Counted from the first letter of the stretch, positions 42,596 to 52,461 are shown. The stretch is 64,000 nt of DNA from GWE2-40-63 sp041664345 (GCA_041664345.1 JBAYKX010000015.1:1-64000); one strand, 5' to 3'. Notes: a model not told the origin generated them from the sequence alone. Translations and numbers: made by a program.

Positions 42596-44351
42596 ATTAT
42601 TATTCCGATACAAAATTGCATCAACAGTTCTGATGCTTATTATCTCAGGTTTTAGTGCATGGGCTCAAGTTGATTTTAAAGGAGGTAACATTACCGGTAA
42701 TTTCAAACTTGATGCGCAAACTTACAGGGAGGATTCAACCATTGGCGCCGAAAAAGTTGCTGAAAAAATGCTTTCCAATTCCTACATGAACCTTATTTAT
42801 ACCAACGGTAATTTTACTGCTGGAGTTCGGTTCGAAGGCTATTTTAATACCATGTTGGGCTATGATAACAACTATGATGGTTTTGGAATTGCCAATCGTT
42901 ATGCTACTTATGCTGGTGAAATGTTTGAAGTTACAGTCGGTAATTTTTACGATCAGTTTGGAAACGGATTAATTTTCCGAACTTATGAAGATAAAGATTT
43001 AGGATATGACAATTCAATGGATGGTGCCCGGATTAAATTTCGACCTTTACCGGGTATAATCCTAAAAGGAGTAATTGGCAACCAACGTTTATATTGGGAA
43101 AAGGGCGAAGGAATTGTGCGCGGCGTAGATGGCGAATTTGCTTTAAATGACCTGTTTTCTTCTTTAGCTGCATCCGACAACAGGATTACTCTTAGTGGAA
43201 GTTTTGTAAACAAATATCAAGCCGATGAAAACCCAATTTATATTTTGCCTGAAAATGTGGGAGCAGGTGCTGGTATGCTAAACTTTTCGAGAGGCAATTT
43301 TTCGCTGGCAACTGAATATGCCTATAAAAGCCAAGACCCAAGTGCTGATAATAATTTGATTTATAAATCAGGGAGTGCCTTTTTGATTAATTCAGACTAT
43401 TCGGTAAACGGACTGGGCATTATGCTTCAATACAAATGGGTTGATAACATGAGTTTCCGTTCCGAAAGGGATGCCCAGTTGAATAATTTGATGATTAATT
43501 ATTTACCGGCTATTACCAAGAATCATGCGTATGCCCTTACAGCCATGTATCCTTATGCCACTCAGGTTGATGGCGAAGCCGGAATTCAAGGGGAAGTGTT
43601 CTACAAATTCAAAAAAGAAACCGTATTGGGGGGAACTTATGGAACTAATATAACCTTAAACTATGCAAGAATTCAGGATATAAAGCGGAATCCAATTGAT
43701 AGCTCAACGCCCATTGGGCAAACAGGAACTGATGGCTATACTACTTCATTTTTAAGTATGTCAGATAGTTTGTTGAATCAGGATATTAATTTTGAAATAA
43801 CTAAAAAAATATCCGAAAAATATAAAGTTGTATTTGTTTACCAGCACCTCGATTTTAATCAATTAGCGCTGCAAGGTCATGGTAAAGAATACAATGGAAT
43901 GGTAAACAGCAATACCTTTGTTGCCGATGTTTATTGGCGCATTAAGCCCAAACATACTTTGAGAATTGAATCGGAAGCACTTTTTACAAAAGCGGTTGAT
44001 TTTACAACGCAACAAAATGAAGTGGTGAAAATAAAGCAGGATTTCGGTAACTGGGTGATGCTTATGTTGGAATATTCTGTTTCGCCTCATTGGTTTTTTG
44101 CTGTTTCCGATCAGTTTAATTATGTAAGCACTAATAAAAAAACCGCTGAAAATACTTTCGAATATTTACATCGACAATATCCTTTTAACCGGAATCATTT
44201 CTTTTCAATGGCTATGGGCTATTCAAAAGGAGCAAGCCGCATCCAGGTTAGTTATGGAAAACAGCGCGAAGGAATACTTTGTGTAGGTGGTGTCTGTCGA
44301 CCTGTGCCTGCGGCCTATGGGTTTAATATCTCAGTGAGTAGTACTTTTTAA
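42579..44351 (+). CDS. DUF6029 outer-membrane protein
   Basis: A 590-residue protein with a signal peptide (to about residue 30, SAWAQ) and a long series of amphipathic strands typical of an outer-membrane beta-barrel, with TVGNFYDQFGNGLIFRTYEDKDLGYDNSMDG as the most distinctive region of DUF6029. The C-terminus is NISVSSTF, ending in phenylalanine. Function of DUF6029 is not known; it is commonly next to Omp28 and thioredoxin-like genes in Bacteroidota. It starts before the tlpA gene ends and is followed by an Omp28-like lipoprotein gene. Confidence 0.85.
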   Translation: MKVLNKLLFRYKIASTVLMLIISGFSAWAQVDFKGGNITGNFKLDAQTYREDSTIGAEKVAEKMLSNSYMNLIYTNGNFTAGVRFEGYFNTMLGYDNNYDGFGIANRYATYAGEMFEVTVGNFYDQFGNGLIFRTYEDKDLGYDNSMDGARIKFRPLPGIILKGVIGNQRLYWEKGEGIVRGVDGEFALNDLFSSLAASDNRITLSGSFVNKYQADENPIYILPENVGAGAGMLNFSRGNFSLATEYAYKSQDPSADNNLIYKSGSAFLINSDYSVNGLGIMLQYKWVDNMSFRSERDAQLNNLMINYLPAITKNHAYALTAMYPYATQVDGEAGIQGEVFYKFKKETVLGGTYGTNITLNYARIQDIKRNPIDSSTPIGQTGTDGYTTSFLSMSDSLLNQDINFEITKKISEKYKVVFVYQHLDFNQLALQGHGKEYNGMVNSNTFVADVYWRIKPKHTLRIESEALFTKAVDFTTQQNEVVKIKQDFGNWVMLMLEYSVSPHWFFAVSDQFNYVSTNKKTAENTFEYLHRQYPFNRNHFFSMAMGYSKGASRIQVSYGKQREGILCVGGVCRPVPAAYGFNISVSSTF

Positions 44352-44462
44352 CTTGGAAGATAATAATATGAAATAGCCATAAGCAATAAATTGCATACAA
44401 ACAGCAGATATTTATTTATGGCGTATTCCATGTGACCTTGATATAAAAATAAAAATAAACAC

Positions 44463-45284
44463 ATGAAATATACTCTTAACATTATCATTGGTCTTTTCGC
44501 AATTACACTATGGTCTTGCGATACCATTGAAGGACCCTATATGGTGAAACCAAATATCGATTCAATAGGCGACACCTATGAAACTATCGTGGTTTTTGAA
44601 TTTACAGGATGGAACTGCCCCTATTGCTATTTAGGTCATGAAGCAATTTCAGAACTGGAAGATTTTTACCCTGATAGAATTAAAGCAATTGCTATTCACG
44701 CTGGCGGTTTTGCTGAACCAGGTAACGATGGTCCTGATTACCGTTGCGAAACAAGCAATGCCCTTTTTCAAAAATTTGGTAGTCCTGGGGAGTTTCCAAC
44801 AGGTGCCATTAATAGTTTGAATGGCTTTGATTTAGATTCGCCCACTGCTTGGAGTTCAATCGTTTCTTCAGAATTAACATCTACTAAAAATAGCCCCGAA
44901 GTTTATTTAGAATTGAATATTTCGCATTCTGTGAATACTGTCAATGCAAACATTATTGGTAAATTTGCAACTGATTTGGAAGGAACCTACAATCTCTGCG
45001 CTTACATAATCGAAAAGGGAATAATTGCACCCCAAAATAAATTAGGAACTATTATTGAAGAATACGAGCACCAAAATGTGCTGCGTGGTTCCATGGTAAA
45101 TGGCATAATTGGAGAAAATGTGTCAATCAATCCGAATAGTGGCAAGGTTTTTGGATTCGAATATTCCTTTGAAATTTCAGACCCCGAATGGATTGTTGAT
45201 AGTTTAGAAGTAATTCCATTCTTATATAATATTGAAACAAATTATATTTTAAAGACAAAGTATATAAAACCTAAAACTGAATAA
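44463..45284 (+). CDS. Omp28-like outer-membrane lipoprotein
   Basis: A 273-residue lipoprotein (LWSC, lipid cysteine 19) of the Omp28-related family. A thioredoxin-like fold carries FTGWNCPYC with Cys52 and Cys55, followed by a GSPGEFPTGAIN segment. The C-terminal half is a beta-rich domain. Omp28 proteins occur with T9SS proteins in Bacteroidota; a redox or adhesion role is possible. Next gene, a T9SS-sorted protein, begins two bases after its stop. Confidence 0.85.
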   Translation: MKYTLNIIIGLFAITLWSCDTIEGPYMVKPNIDSIGDTYETIVVFEFTGWNCPYCYLGHEAISELEDFYPDRIKAIAIHAGGFAEPGNDGPDYRCETSNALFQKFGSPGEFPTGAINSLNGFDLDSPTAWSSIVSSELTSTKNSPEVYLELNISHSVNTVNANIIGKFATDLEGTYNLCAYIIEKGIIAPQNKLGTIIEEYEHQNVLRGSMVNGIIGENVSINPNSGKVFGFEYSFEISDPEWIVDSLEVIPFLYNIETNYILKTKYIKPKTE

Positions 45285-45285
45285 G

Positions 45286-46371
45286 ATGAAGCAAATTTTA
45301 CTAGTTATTTTTGTTGCTACTATTGCAAATGGGCTTTTTGCTCAAAATAAAGTGGTTTGGAAGGATACTTTAGGTAATAATTTACCCGATACCGTTGAAT
45401 TATATAGGGTATCACAACATGAACAAGTGGTATTTGATGCATTGATATCCAACGTGTCAACCGAAGGTTTTAATGTTTTATTAAAAAGAACAATTGTAAC
45501 TTATCTCAATGGTGCTTCTGATCAACTTTGTTATGGAGAATCTTGTCAAGCCGGTGATATAAGTAAAGCAGTTGTGACTACCTCACCAACTATGCAATTA
45601 GCAGGAACCGATGTTCGAACTACCGTGCCTTTTGAAATGATTCATTATATTCCAAATGAGATTTCTGGTGCAACTATCTTAAAGTATTATATATGTACTT
45701 GTGATATTGTACCCGATTCAGAAAATAAAGATTCAGCGATCAATATTGTTGTTACCGATTCAGTAGCAGTTAAATATGTGATTGAACCTTACAAAAGAGT
45801 TGATTTGAGGTTTAGCATCGACATGACTGGCGTTTCAGGTTTTGATGCGGCAACCAAAAATGTGTATGTACAGGTATTCGATCAGGGCACTGCATTAAAC
45901 ATTAAGAAAATGAAAAAGCCAAGTTCAGGAATGGTTTATACCTTAGGCAGTACTGGACATTATTATGTTGATAATGATTTGAATTATACCTACAAGTACT
46001 TTTATGGCACCAATGCCAGTGAAGTTTACGATACTGTGGGTGAACCAGTTGTTCGACCCGCTTTTTCTGTATTGCAAGAAGATGAAATTCTATTTAACGA
46101 TAAATGGGCATTTACTACTTCCACTAATTCAGGTGCAAAATCAACAGTTCAAGTATATCCAAATCCATTCAGTAATGCACTTACTATAGAAAATATGGAA
46201 AATACTTCAAAAGTTGAAATAAGCAATATACTTGGACAAACGGTTTATTCAAATAAAACCTTTGAATCAAATTTAACTATATCAACCCAAGAGTTAAATG
46301 GAGGCATTTATTTTGTTCGAATAACCGATGCGAACAATCAGGTTGTTACTAAAAGAATGGTTAAAAAATAA
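45286..46371 (+). CDS. T9SS-sorted protein of unknown function
   Basis: A 361-residue secreted protein: signal peptide (residues 1-19, ending FAQ), a beta domain of about 260 residues with two internally similar halves, and a C-terminal type IX sorting domain (VYPNPFSNALTIENM, ISNILGQTVYS, GGIYFVRITD, KRMVKK). It should be exported through the T9SS and held on the cell surface. It shares the WKDTLGNNLPDTVE opening with the protein at 46488-47249, so these are diverged paralogues. It is two bases after the Omp28-like gene, and a terminator follows. Confidence 0.85.
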   Translation: MKQILLVIFVATIANGLFAQNKVVWKDTLGNNLPDTVELYRVSQHEQVVFDALISNVSTEGFNVLLKRTIVTYLNGASDQLCYGESCQAGDISKAVVTTSPTMQLAGTDVRTTVPFEMIHYIPNEISGATILKYYICTCDIVPDSENKDSAINIVVTDSVAVKYVIEPYKRVDLRFSIDMTGVSGFDAATKNVYVQVFDQGTALNIKKMKKPSSGMVYTLGSTGHYYVDNDLNYTYKYFYGTNASEVYDTVGEPVVRPAFSVLQEDEILFNDKWAFTTSTNSGAKSTVQVYPNPFSNALTIENMENTSKVEISNILGQTVYSNKTFESNLTISTQELNGGIYFVRITDANNQVVTKRMVKK

Positions 46372-46390
46372 ATTCTGCAAACTATTATAA

Positions 46391-46417
46391 AAAGCGTCTT
46401 TCGGGGCGCTTTTTTTA
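46391..46417 (+). terminator. Rho-independent terminator of the envelope cluster
   Basis: AGCGTC (46393-46398) and GGCGCT (46405-46410) form a stem with a short loop, followed by seven T residues. It lies 20 bases after the stop of the 45286-46371 gene. Confidence 0.8.
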
Positions 46418-46487
46418 TGATGTTTTCTGTTTTATTTCATGTTTATTTAAACTTATAGTATATTCGAAGCCAATTTAAAAAATTAGT

Positions 46488-47249
46488 ATGAAGAGAATTA
46501 TATTGCTTTCAGCCGCTATCTGTTTCAGTGTTTATACCTTTTCGCAAGGGAAAGTAGTTTTTCAGAATCCCGATGGCTCCAATATGCCCGATACCATTAC
46601 TATCAGTTACCAGTATGGAATGGAGCATTTAACCTTTGACGGTTACATAACCAATACCGATACGGTTAATGGATACAAAATACGATTAAAGCGAATTGTA
46701 AAGCAAGCGGTTCCCGATGCCACAGATATGCTTTGTATAGGAATTTTTTGTAATGAATTCTCTGCATCACAAACTGAAGAAATGACTTCAGGGGGAGATT
46801 CAATATACAAGGACTCAAAGGTAAGTACTACGGTGCCATGGGAACTTATTACATTTACTCCCGATTCTACCAATGGTTTGGCCATATATCAGTACTTTAT
46901 AATTTCAGAAACCAATCCGGATGGAGTGTTTATCAATCAGGATAGTGTTGTGGTAATGTATGATCTTACAGGGGTTGGCATTGATGATACTGAAAGTTTA
47001 ACCAATGCTGTTTTCAATATTTTTCCAAATCCTGCTTCTGAAAAGGTAACCATACACTATACTTTTTCTGGAAAGTTAGCTACGCTGAGCATTAAAAACA
47101 TACTGGGAAAATCAATAAAAACCATACCATTGGAAAATGCTGACAGTACTTTCGACTTACCAATTGATGATTGGAAATCGGGTTTATACTTTTTGAGTAT
47201 CGAATCAGACGGAAAATCTATTGTATCAAAAAAGTTGATTAAATATTAA
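46488..47249 (+). CDS. T9SS-sorted protein, paralogue
   Basis: A 253-residue secreted protein with signal peptide (to TFSQ), an N-terminal beta domain similar to the first part of its upstream neighbour (KVVFQNPDGSNMPDTI), and a C-terminal sorting domain (NIFPNPASEKVTIHY, IKNILGKSIK, GLYFLSIES, SKKLIKY). The beta domain has two cysteines near CIGIFCNEF, corresponding to CYGESC in the paralogue. It has its own start behind the terminator. Confidence 0.83.
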   Translation: MKRIILLSAAICFSVYTFSQGKVVFQNPDGSNMPDTITISYQYGMEHLTFDGYITNTDTVNGYKIRLKRIVKQAVPDATDMLCIGIFCNEFSASQTEEMTSGGDSIYKDSKVSTTVPWELITFTPDSTNGLAIYQYFIISETNPDGVFINQDSVVVMYDLTGVGIDDTESLTNAVFNIFPNPASEKVTIHYTFSGKLATLSIKNILGKSIKTIPLENADSTFDLPIDDWKSGLYFLSIESDGKSIVSKKLIKY

Positions 47250-47301
47250 TGTAGTTCCCATTCTTATAAGGTTTCATTCATTGGTCTTATTGCGTTAATC
47301 T

Positions 47302-47742
47302 ATGTTCCAATTAGGCTATTGGGCCCTGTTTTTTGCTAGTTTTCTGGCAGCAACCATAGTTCCTTTCAGTTCTGAGGCAATTCTTTCTGGTATGATGGTA
47401 GCAGGCTATTCTGTTCCATTAAGTCTGGTGCTTGCTACGGCTGGGAACTGGCTAGGAGGACTTACTTCATTTTATTTGGGATATATAGGTAAAGAGGAAT
47501 GGATTAGCCGATATTTAAGGATTAGAAATGAAAAAACCGATCGTTTCAAAAAATACATAACCGGGAAAGAACAATGGATTGCTTTTTTTTGCTGGCTTCC
47601 TTTCGTTGGTGATGTGTTAGCAGTAGCGTTAGGACTGCTTAAAACAAGTCCATTTAGGGTTGCCCTTGGTATGTTGTTGGGAAAAGCACTACGATACTTA
47701 GTTTGGGCTTATTTTACGCTGTATATTATGCAAATGGCATAA
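47302..47742 (+). CDS. YqaA/DedA-family membrane protein
   Basis: A 146-residue membrane protein with four hydrophobic segments of the DedA/SNARE-associated superfamily, YqaA group. Landmarks: FFASFLAATIVPFSSEAIL at the start and the FFCWLPFVGDVLAVALGLL segment with the conserved polar/charged pattern. Family members are linked to membrane homeostasis and lipid flipping, but this group is uncharacterised. It is convergent with the CBM9-like gene, whose end lies one base away. Confidence 0.85.
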   Translation: MFQLGYWALFFASFLAATIVPFSSEAILSGMMVAGYSVPLSLVLATAGNWLGGLTSFYLGYIGKEEWISRYLRIRNEKTDRFKKYITGKEQWIAFFCWLPFVGDVLAVALGLLKTSPFRVALGMLLGKALRYLVWAYFTLYIMQMA

Positions 47743-47743
47743 A

Positions 47744-48523
47744 TTATTCCTTAAGAACCAGCACTCCAAAGCAAGAAGCATCAATCCAACCGTCGTTTTT
47801 AAAATGACCATCAGTATTCACCGAACCAATAAAATTTTCACGGGTAGGCGAAGAATCGTTATCACAGTATGCTATACTAAAGCCAATTTCTTTATTCTTA
47901 CCTAATTTAACGGGTTGGTTATCGTTTTTTTCATCGGAATACGTATCGGGATAAATGGAAATGGCTAATTCCCACAAATAGTGGGCTCCATTTTTTGTAA
48001 GGACTCCTTGCACATGAGAATTATATAAATGGGCTTTCTTATCGGGACCCATGTCAACAGCATCCATGGTAGGACTGATATGATATGCAAATGCATTGTA
48101 ATTGTATTGATGGATGCCGCCCGAGTGGTCTTCATCTATAAATACTTCAACGCAATCGTCGTCCCAGTAATTCACCAAGGGTTCGCGACTATTTAATAGG
48201 GAATCATCGGTTATTTCAATTAAAAGGTAAAGCTGTTTTTCGTTCCATCCTATCTTGTATCGGCCGGTAAAATCCGTTGCTGAATAGTTGCTCCCTAACC
48301 AAATTTGGTCTAAAGTGTCCCAAACTGCTTGACTCCAGCAGCTATCAGTCGCCAATCCATCTATAATAGGTTCTGTTATTGTCCGCAAAGCGTAATAAGT
48401 ATTTGGCTCTGTTGTATCGAATTTATTCACAATTCCATCGCTATTACTTGTTTTATTATTCAACAGGTTTTGGCACGATACACCAAGAATTGCCATTCCT
48501 ACTAAGTAAATTATCTTATTCAT
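47744..48523 (-). CDS. CBM9-like sugar-binding lipoprotein
   Basis: A 259-residue lipoprotein (GVSC lipobox, cysteine 17). The mature part is a CBM9-like domain: PIIDGLATDSCWSQA (start), YKIGWNEKQLYLLIEITDD, NYWDDDCVEVFIDEDHSGG and the late GSVNTDGHFKNDGWI. This fold binds sugars or sits next to sugar-modifying enzymes. There is no catalytic domain. The lipoprotein is probably surface-attached. It stands alone on the minus strand. Confidence 0.85.
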   Translation of the reverse strand: MNKIIYLVGMAILGVSCQNLLNNKTSNSDGIVNKFDTTEPNTYYALRTITEPIIDGLATDSCWSQAVWDTLDQIWLGSNYSATDFTGRYKIGWNEKQLYLLIEITDDSLLNSREPLVNYWDDDCVEVFIDEDHSGGIHQYNYNAFAYHISPTMDAVDMGPDKKAHLYNSHVQGVLTKNGAHYLWELAISIYPDTYSDEKNDNQPVKLGKNKEIGFSIAYCDNDSSPTRENFIGSVNTDGHFKNDGWIDASCFGVLVLKE

Positions 48524-48709
48524 AGCCTTTGTTTTATAGATTTACCAACTCAATTAAAACAATCAAAAAAGCACAATTAATTCGATGAATTTTTAAATCA
48601 TTTTCATTTCAACAAATGATTTATTGAACCTTTTTAAATTTCGAATAAAAATAGCATGATTTTATTAACTTTAAGGATATTTTTAAGAATAACCTAATAC
48701 TTAGAAATT

Positions 48710-49933
48710 ATGGGAGATTTTTTTCAAAACTCTGAAGTTACCACCTTGCATAATTTCAGAAAACGTTCCTTAGAGAATTTGGAAGAGGAACTGATTGAGT
48801 TTAATAAACGGCGTCCAATTGGTTTAATCATTCCTTGTTTATACACTGAAATTCAGCGCCCCGCTTTTGTAAATATATTATCTATTTTAAAAGATGTACC
48901 TTATTTAAGTGAAGTTGTAATTGGTTTGGATGGGGCAAATGAGCATGAGTTTAAACATGCTTTGGAGATTTTTTCCGTTTTGCCCCAACATCATCGGGTA
49001 TTATGGAACGATGGTCCAAAAATGAAACACCTTGAATTTCGGTTGAATGAAGAAAACATTCATATTGGAAACTCTGGTAAAGGTAAAAATTTGTGGAACT
49101 GTTTTGGATATGTTATTGCATCCCGAAAGGTAGAGGCAATTGCCATGCATAATGCAGATATTGTAACCTATCAACGCGATTTTTTAGCTCGTTTGGTGTA
49201 TCCGGTTTGCAACCCAGCGTTTAACTATAAATTGGCTAAAGGATTTTATTTCAGAGCCGATGATTCGAAAATGAATGGCCGAATGGTAAGACTATTGGTA
49301 TCGCCATTGCTTGAGACTTTGAAAAAATTTGTTGGCCCCGTAAGCTATATTAATTATTTGCAATGCTTTCGATACATATTATCAGAGGAACTGGCAATGA
49401 GAGCCGATGTTCTTAAAAACTTGCGCATCCAAAGCGATTTAGGGCTAGATATTGGAATACTTACCGAAGTAATCAGAAATATTCCAATTAACCGAATATG
49501 CCAAGTTGAAATTGCCGATAAATATGACCACAAGCACAAATCAGAATCTTTTGATAACCCAGAAAAAGGGCTTTCCAAGATGAGCTTTGGTATTTCACGT
49601 ACCATATATGCAAAACTTGCCTCTGATGGATGTATTTTTAGTGAGGGCATGTTCCGTTCAATTAAAGCAACCTATCAACGAGTTGCCTTGGAAATGGTGG
49701 AACAATATTGCAACGATGCCACTATGAATGGATTGGAGTTTGACCGGTATAAGGAAGAACGACTGGTTGATCAAATATCAAAGAATGTTTATCAGGCGGG
49801 TATCAGTTACTTAAATAATCCAAATCACGGTTCAGTGATGCCGGAATGGAAGCGGGTTATTTCTGCTTTGCCCGATGTTTTACAAGAATACTATCGAATG
49901 GTTGAAGCAGACAATGGATTAACCGTAGATTAG
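48710..49933 (+). CDS. Glycosyltransferase of the glucosyl-3-phosphoglycerate synthase type
   Basis: A 407-residue soluble GT-A glycosyltransferase. Key segments: IGLIIPCLYTEIQRPA near the nucleotide-binding end, VVIGLDGANE, the HNADIV motif replacing DxD, and GKGKNLWN, with a YDHKHKSE stretch later. This layout fits the GT81/GpgS-like group, which transfers glucose or mannose to 3-phosphoglycerate; the acceptor is not proven. A glycerate kinase gene begins 20 bases after its stop, which supports a glycerate-linked sugar product such as glucosylglycerate, a compatible solute. The matching phosphatase is not in the window. Confidence 0.7.
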   Translation: MGDFFQNSEVTTLHNFRKRSLENLEEELIEFNKRRPIGLIIPCLYTEIQRPAFVNILSILKDVPYLSEVVIGLDGANEHEFKHALEIFSVLPQHHRVLWNDGPKMKHLEFRLNEENIHIGNSGKGKNLWNCFGYVIASRKVEAIAMHNADIVTYQRDFLARLVYPVCNPAFNYKLAKGFYFRADDSKMNGRMVRLLVSPLLETLKKFVGPVSYINYLQCFRYILSEELAMRADVLKNLRIQSDLGLDIGILTEVIRNIPINRICQVEIADKYDHKHKSESFDNPEKGLSKMSFGISRTIYAKLASDGCIFSEGMFRSIKATYQRVALEMVEQYCNDATMNGLEFDRYKEERLVDQISKNVYQAGISYLNNPNHGSVMPEWKRVISALPDVLQEYYRMVEADNGLTVD

Positions 49934-49953
49934 GATAAATTAAATAGTAAATA

Positions 49954-51105
49954 GTGCGTTATCTTATTGTACCCGATTCATTTAAAGATTGTCTTTCTGC
50001 TATTGAGGTAGGATTAGCCATTGAGGAAGGAATTCTTAAATCATTTCCAAACGCTTCTACAACCGTAATTCCAATATCCGACGGGGGCGAAGGGTTTGTA
50101 AATGCAATTCTCCATTCGGTAATTGGGTATAAAGTTCCGGTAGTGGTTTTTGATCCCTTACTTCGAAAAATTGAGAGTTATATTGGAATAATAAATAATG
50201 GAAGAACTGCTATTATTGAAATGGCCGCTGCCAGTGGTTTGGAATTGTTGAGCCCTGCAGAACGCAACCCTTGGATTACTTCGAGCTATGGAACCGGTCA
50301 ATTGATTTTAAAAGCGTTAGATTTAAGATGTTCTGAACTAATAATTGGCATTGGCGGAAGCGCTACTAATGATGCCGGTTTGGGAATGGCAAAGGCATTG
50401 GGTAGTAAGTTTTATGATAAGTTCGGAACTGAATTGGGAGATGGCGGTGGGGTTCTTGGTCAGTTGCATTCCATTGATTTAACGGGAATGGATACCCGAC
50501 TTAAAAATACTTCAATTCAAGTAGCAACCGATGTTACCAACAAATTATGTGGCATCCAGGGTGCTACCATGACCTATGGAGCTCAAAAAGGAGCCAACCA
50601 GGAAATGATTCAAAAACTGGAAGATAACATGCAACATTTCGCTAATATTATTGATCAGCATTTTAATATTCAAACTAAGTTGATTGTTGGGGGTGGCGCA
50701 GCTGGCGGATTAGGAGCGGGGTTAGCTGTTTTTTTAGGAGCACAACTTAGTTCAGGTTTTACATTAGTTTCTCAGATAATACAGATTGAAAACTATATTG
50801 CTTCGGCTGATATTCTTATTACCGCAGAAGGTACTATTGATAGCCAGACAACTAATGGAAAAACGCCAGTTGGAGTTGGAAAATTAGGATTAACATACAA
50901 TAAGCCAGTTTATGTTTTTGTTGGTTCAGCTCCCGATTCCATTATTGAAATACAAAAGCAAGGTATTACCTCAGTAATTCCAATTTTACGGAAACCTGTA
51001 ACATTGACTGAAGCCATAAATAATGCACCTGTTTGGTTACGTTCTGCTGCTGCTATGTTATCTCACATTATCGAAGCTTCTGCTGGAAATTGCCAAGAAC
51101 TGTAA
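49954..51105 (+). CDS. glxK: Glycerate kinase (GlxK/GarK type)
   Basis: A 383-residue kinase of the GlxK family, class I, making phosphoglycerate from glycerate. Family motifs: PISDGGEGFVNAI, GIGGSATNDAGLGMAKALG, QVATDVTNKLCG, GGGAAGGLGAGL and TAEGTIDSQTTNGKTPVGV. The start codon is GTG at 49954. Being 20 bases after the glycosyltransferase, it may supply or recycle the phosphoglycerate acceptor. Confidence 0.93.
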   Translation: MRYLIVPDSFKDCLSAIEVGLAIEEGILKSFPNASTTVIPISDGGEGFVNAILHSVIGYKVPVVVFDPLLRKIESYIGIINNGRTAIIEMAAASGLELLSPAERNPWITSSYGTGQLILKALDLRCSELIIGIGGSATNDAGLGMAKALGSKFYDKFGTELGDGGGVLGQLHSIDLTGMDTRLKNTSIQVATDVTNKLCGIQGATMTYGAQKGANQEMIQKLEDNMQHFANIIDQHFNIQTKLIVGGGAAGGLGAGLAVFLGAQLSSGFTLVSQIIQIENYIASADILITAEGTIDSQTTNGKTPVGVGKLGLTYNKPVYVFVGSAPDSIIEIQKQGITSVIPILRKPVTLTEAINNAPVWLRSAAAMLSHIIEASAGNCQEL

Positions 51106-51766
51106 AAAACGTTCCGTTTCAGCCACCCAATTGAAATTTTATCAAACTATTTTTCCTCCTATAGGCAATCATTCTAGATTAGCCATAAAATGCTATTAAA
51201 ATTAGCCTATAAATAACCACATAAGTAATTGATTGTGTATTAATTACGCTATTTTTTAGTTTATATTAACTGCCTGAGGATTAAATATTCCAAATGTCAA
51301 AGGCAATTTACCGGAAATAGGTAACCTATTAACCCACTTTCAAAAAAAAGAGTCATAAAATTAATAGTGTAGTTTATTCAAAATGAATAAAAACAAATTA
51401 TCGACGAATGGGAGTAGAGTGCTATGCTATTTGTTGGAAAGGTAGAGTCTTTATAAAAGTAATAACTGAATGTATAAATTATATTTTTAGTTCGTTTGAA
51501 ATATTATTTTGTGCCTGAAACAGAGCATTTCACATAATTAAACAGTCAAAAAATATTTTATATTAGTCATTATATCAGCATTTTATGTCATTTATTTGAA
51601 CTTAAAAGTAACTATATTTAAACCAATAAATGTAAAGAAGATAAAATACACCAATTTACTGATAATTAATTCTTGATATTCAATTAATTAGTAAGGTTAT
51701 TTAAATAAAAATATAGCCATTTATCAGAATTATAAGTTACATGAGTAAACAATGGATAGAAAACAT
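51106..51766. other. Long AT-rich gap without a gene
   Basis: About 660 bases, very AT-rich, with many stops in all frames. I see no ORF, hairpin with T-run, or repeat that I can defend. It separates the glycerate kinase gene from the regulator and could contain a promoter or small RNA that I cannot recognise. Confidence 0.5.
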
Positions 51767-51839
51767 AAATTACATTTGTAATTTATGTAATGTAATTAAT
51801 AGTTACATTTGTGATTATTAATAAAAATACAAATGTAAT
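51767..51839 (+). promoter_or_regulatory. Three ACATTTGT-type operator-like sites
   Basis: The palindrome TTACATTTGTAA at 51770-51781, a near match at 51802-51813 (TTACATTTGTGA), and TACAAATGTAAT at 51828-51839 in the other orientation, lie just before the regulator's ATG at 51841. The arrangement fits self-regulation. The same 12-mer, on the other strand, reappears at 53531-53542. Confidence 0.6.
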
Positions 51840-51840
51840 C

Positions 51841-52344
51841 ATGGAGATTAAAGACCGGTTAATTAAAATAATTACGTCGGAAGGATTGAATTCATCGGCC
51901 TTTGCTGATAGTATAGGGGTTCAACGTTCGAGTATATCGCACATCTTATCAGGCCGAAATAAACCAAGTATCGATTTTTTAGAAAAGATATTGTCGTCGT
52001 ATCCTAAATACAATGCAGAGTGGCTAATTATGGGGACTGGAGATATATCTAAAGCTCCAAAACAAGCATCTCTTTTCGACACAGAACCAGCTAATGTGGA
52101 AGATAATAACTCAAAAAGCAACCCTGAATCAACTCAAAATAAGCAATTAGATGAATCCATCCTAATAAATAGTATTAATGAGTCATTATCTCATGAATTA
52201 ATAACGGAATCCACGGTTCAGGATGAAAAACCGATAAGCAATTCAAAACCGGCTAATCCAAGTTCTAATAAGCCCAAAACAATCGAAAGAATTGTTATTT
52301 TTTATTCCGATCGTACCTTTTTTGAATACTTACCAGCTAATTAG
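51841..52344 (+). CDS. XRE/HTH-type transcriptional regulator
   Basis: A 167-residue regulator. The helix-turn-helix lies at residues 5-60 (LIKIITSEGLNSSAFADSIGVQRSSISHILSGRNKPS), followed by LEKILSSYPKYNAEWLIMG, a low-complexity linker of about 70 residues, and the C-terminal motif ERIVIFYSDRTFFEYLP found in similar Bacteroidota HTH proteins. The start is ATG 51841; an upstream GTG at 51811 lies inside an operator-like site. Three palindromes with TTACATTTGTAA-type sequence just upstream suggest that it controls its own expression. Confidence 0.88.
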   Translation: MEIKDRLIKIITSEGLNSSAFADSIGVQRSSISHILSGRNKPSIDFLEKILSSYPKYNAEWLIMGTGDISKAPKQASLFDTEPANVEDNNSKSNPESTQNKQLDESILINSINESLSHELITESTVQDEKPISNSKPANPSSNKPKTIERIVIFYSDRTFFEYLPAN

Positions 52345-52443
52345 TTACCTTTTTACTTTACTTTGGTTTCGTTTTTGCCTAATTCAATCGAACAATTTTA
52401 AAGGTATTTTGATTTCAAATTATTCCTATTTTCAATATTTATC

Positions 52444-52451
52444 TATCTTTG
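52444..52451 (+). promoter_or_regulatory. Promoter -7 box before pyrD
   Basis: TATCTTTG matches TAnnTTTG, 10 bases before the pyrD ATG at 52462, so the leader would be only a few bases long. No -33 element is visible. Confidence 0.4.
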
Positions 52452-52461
52452 AAAGAAAAAT

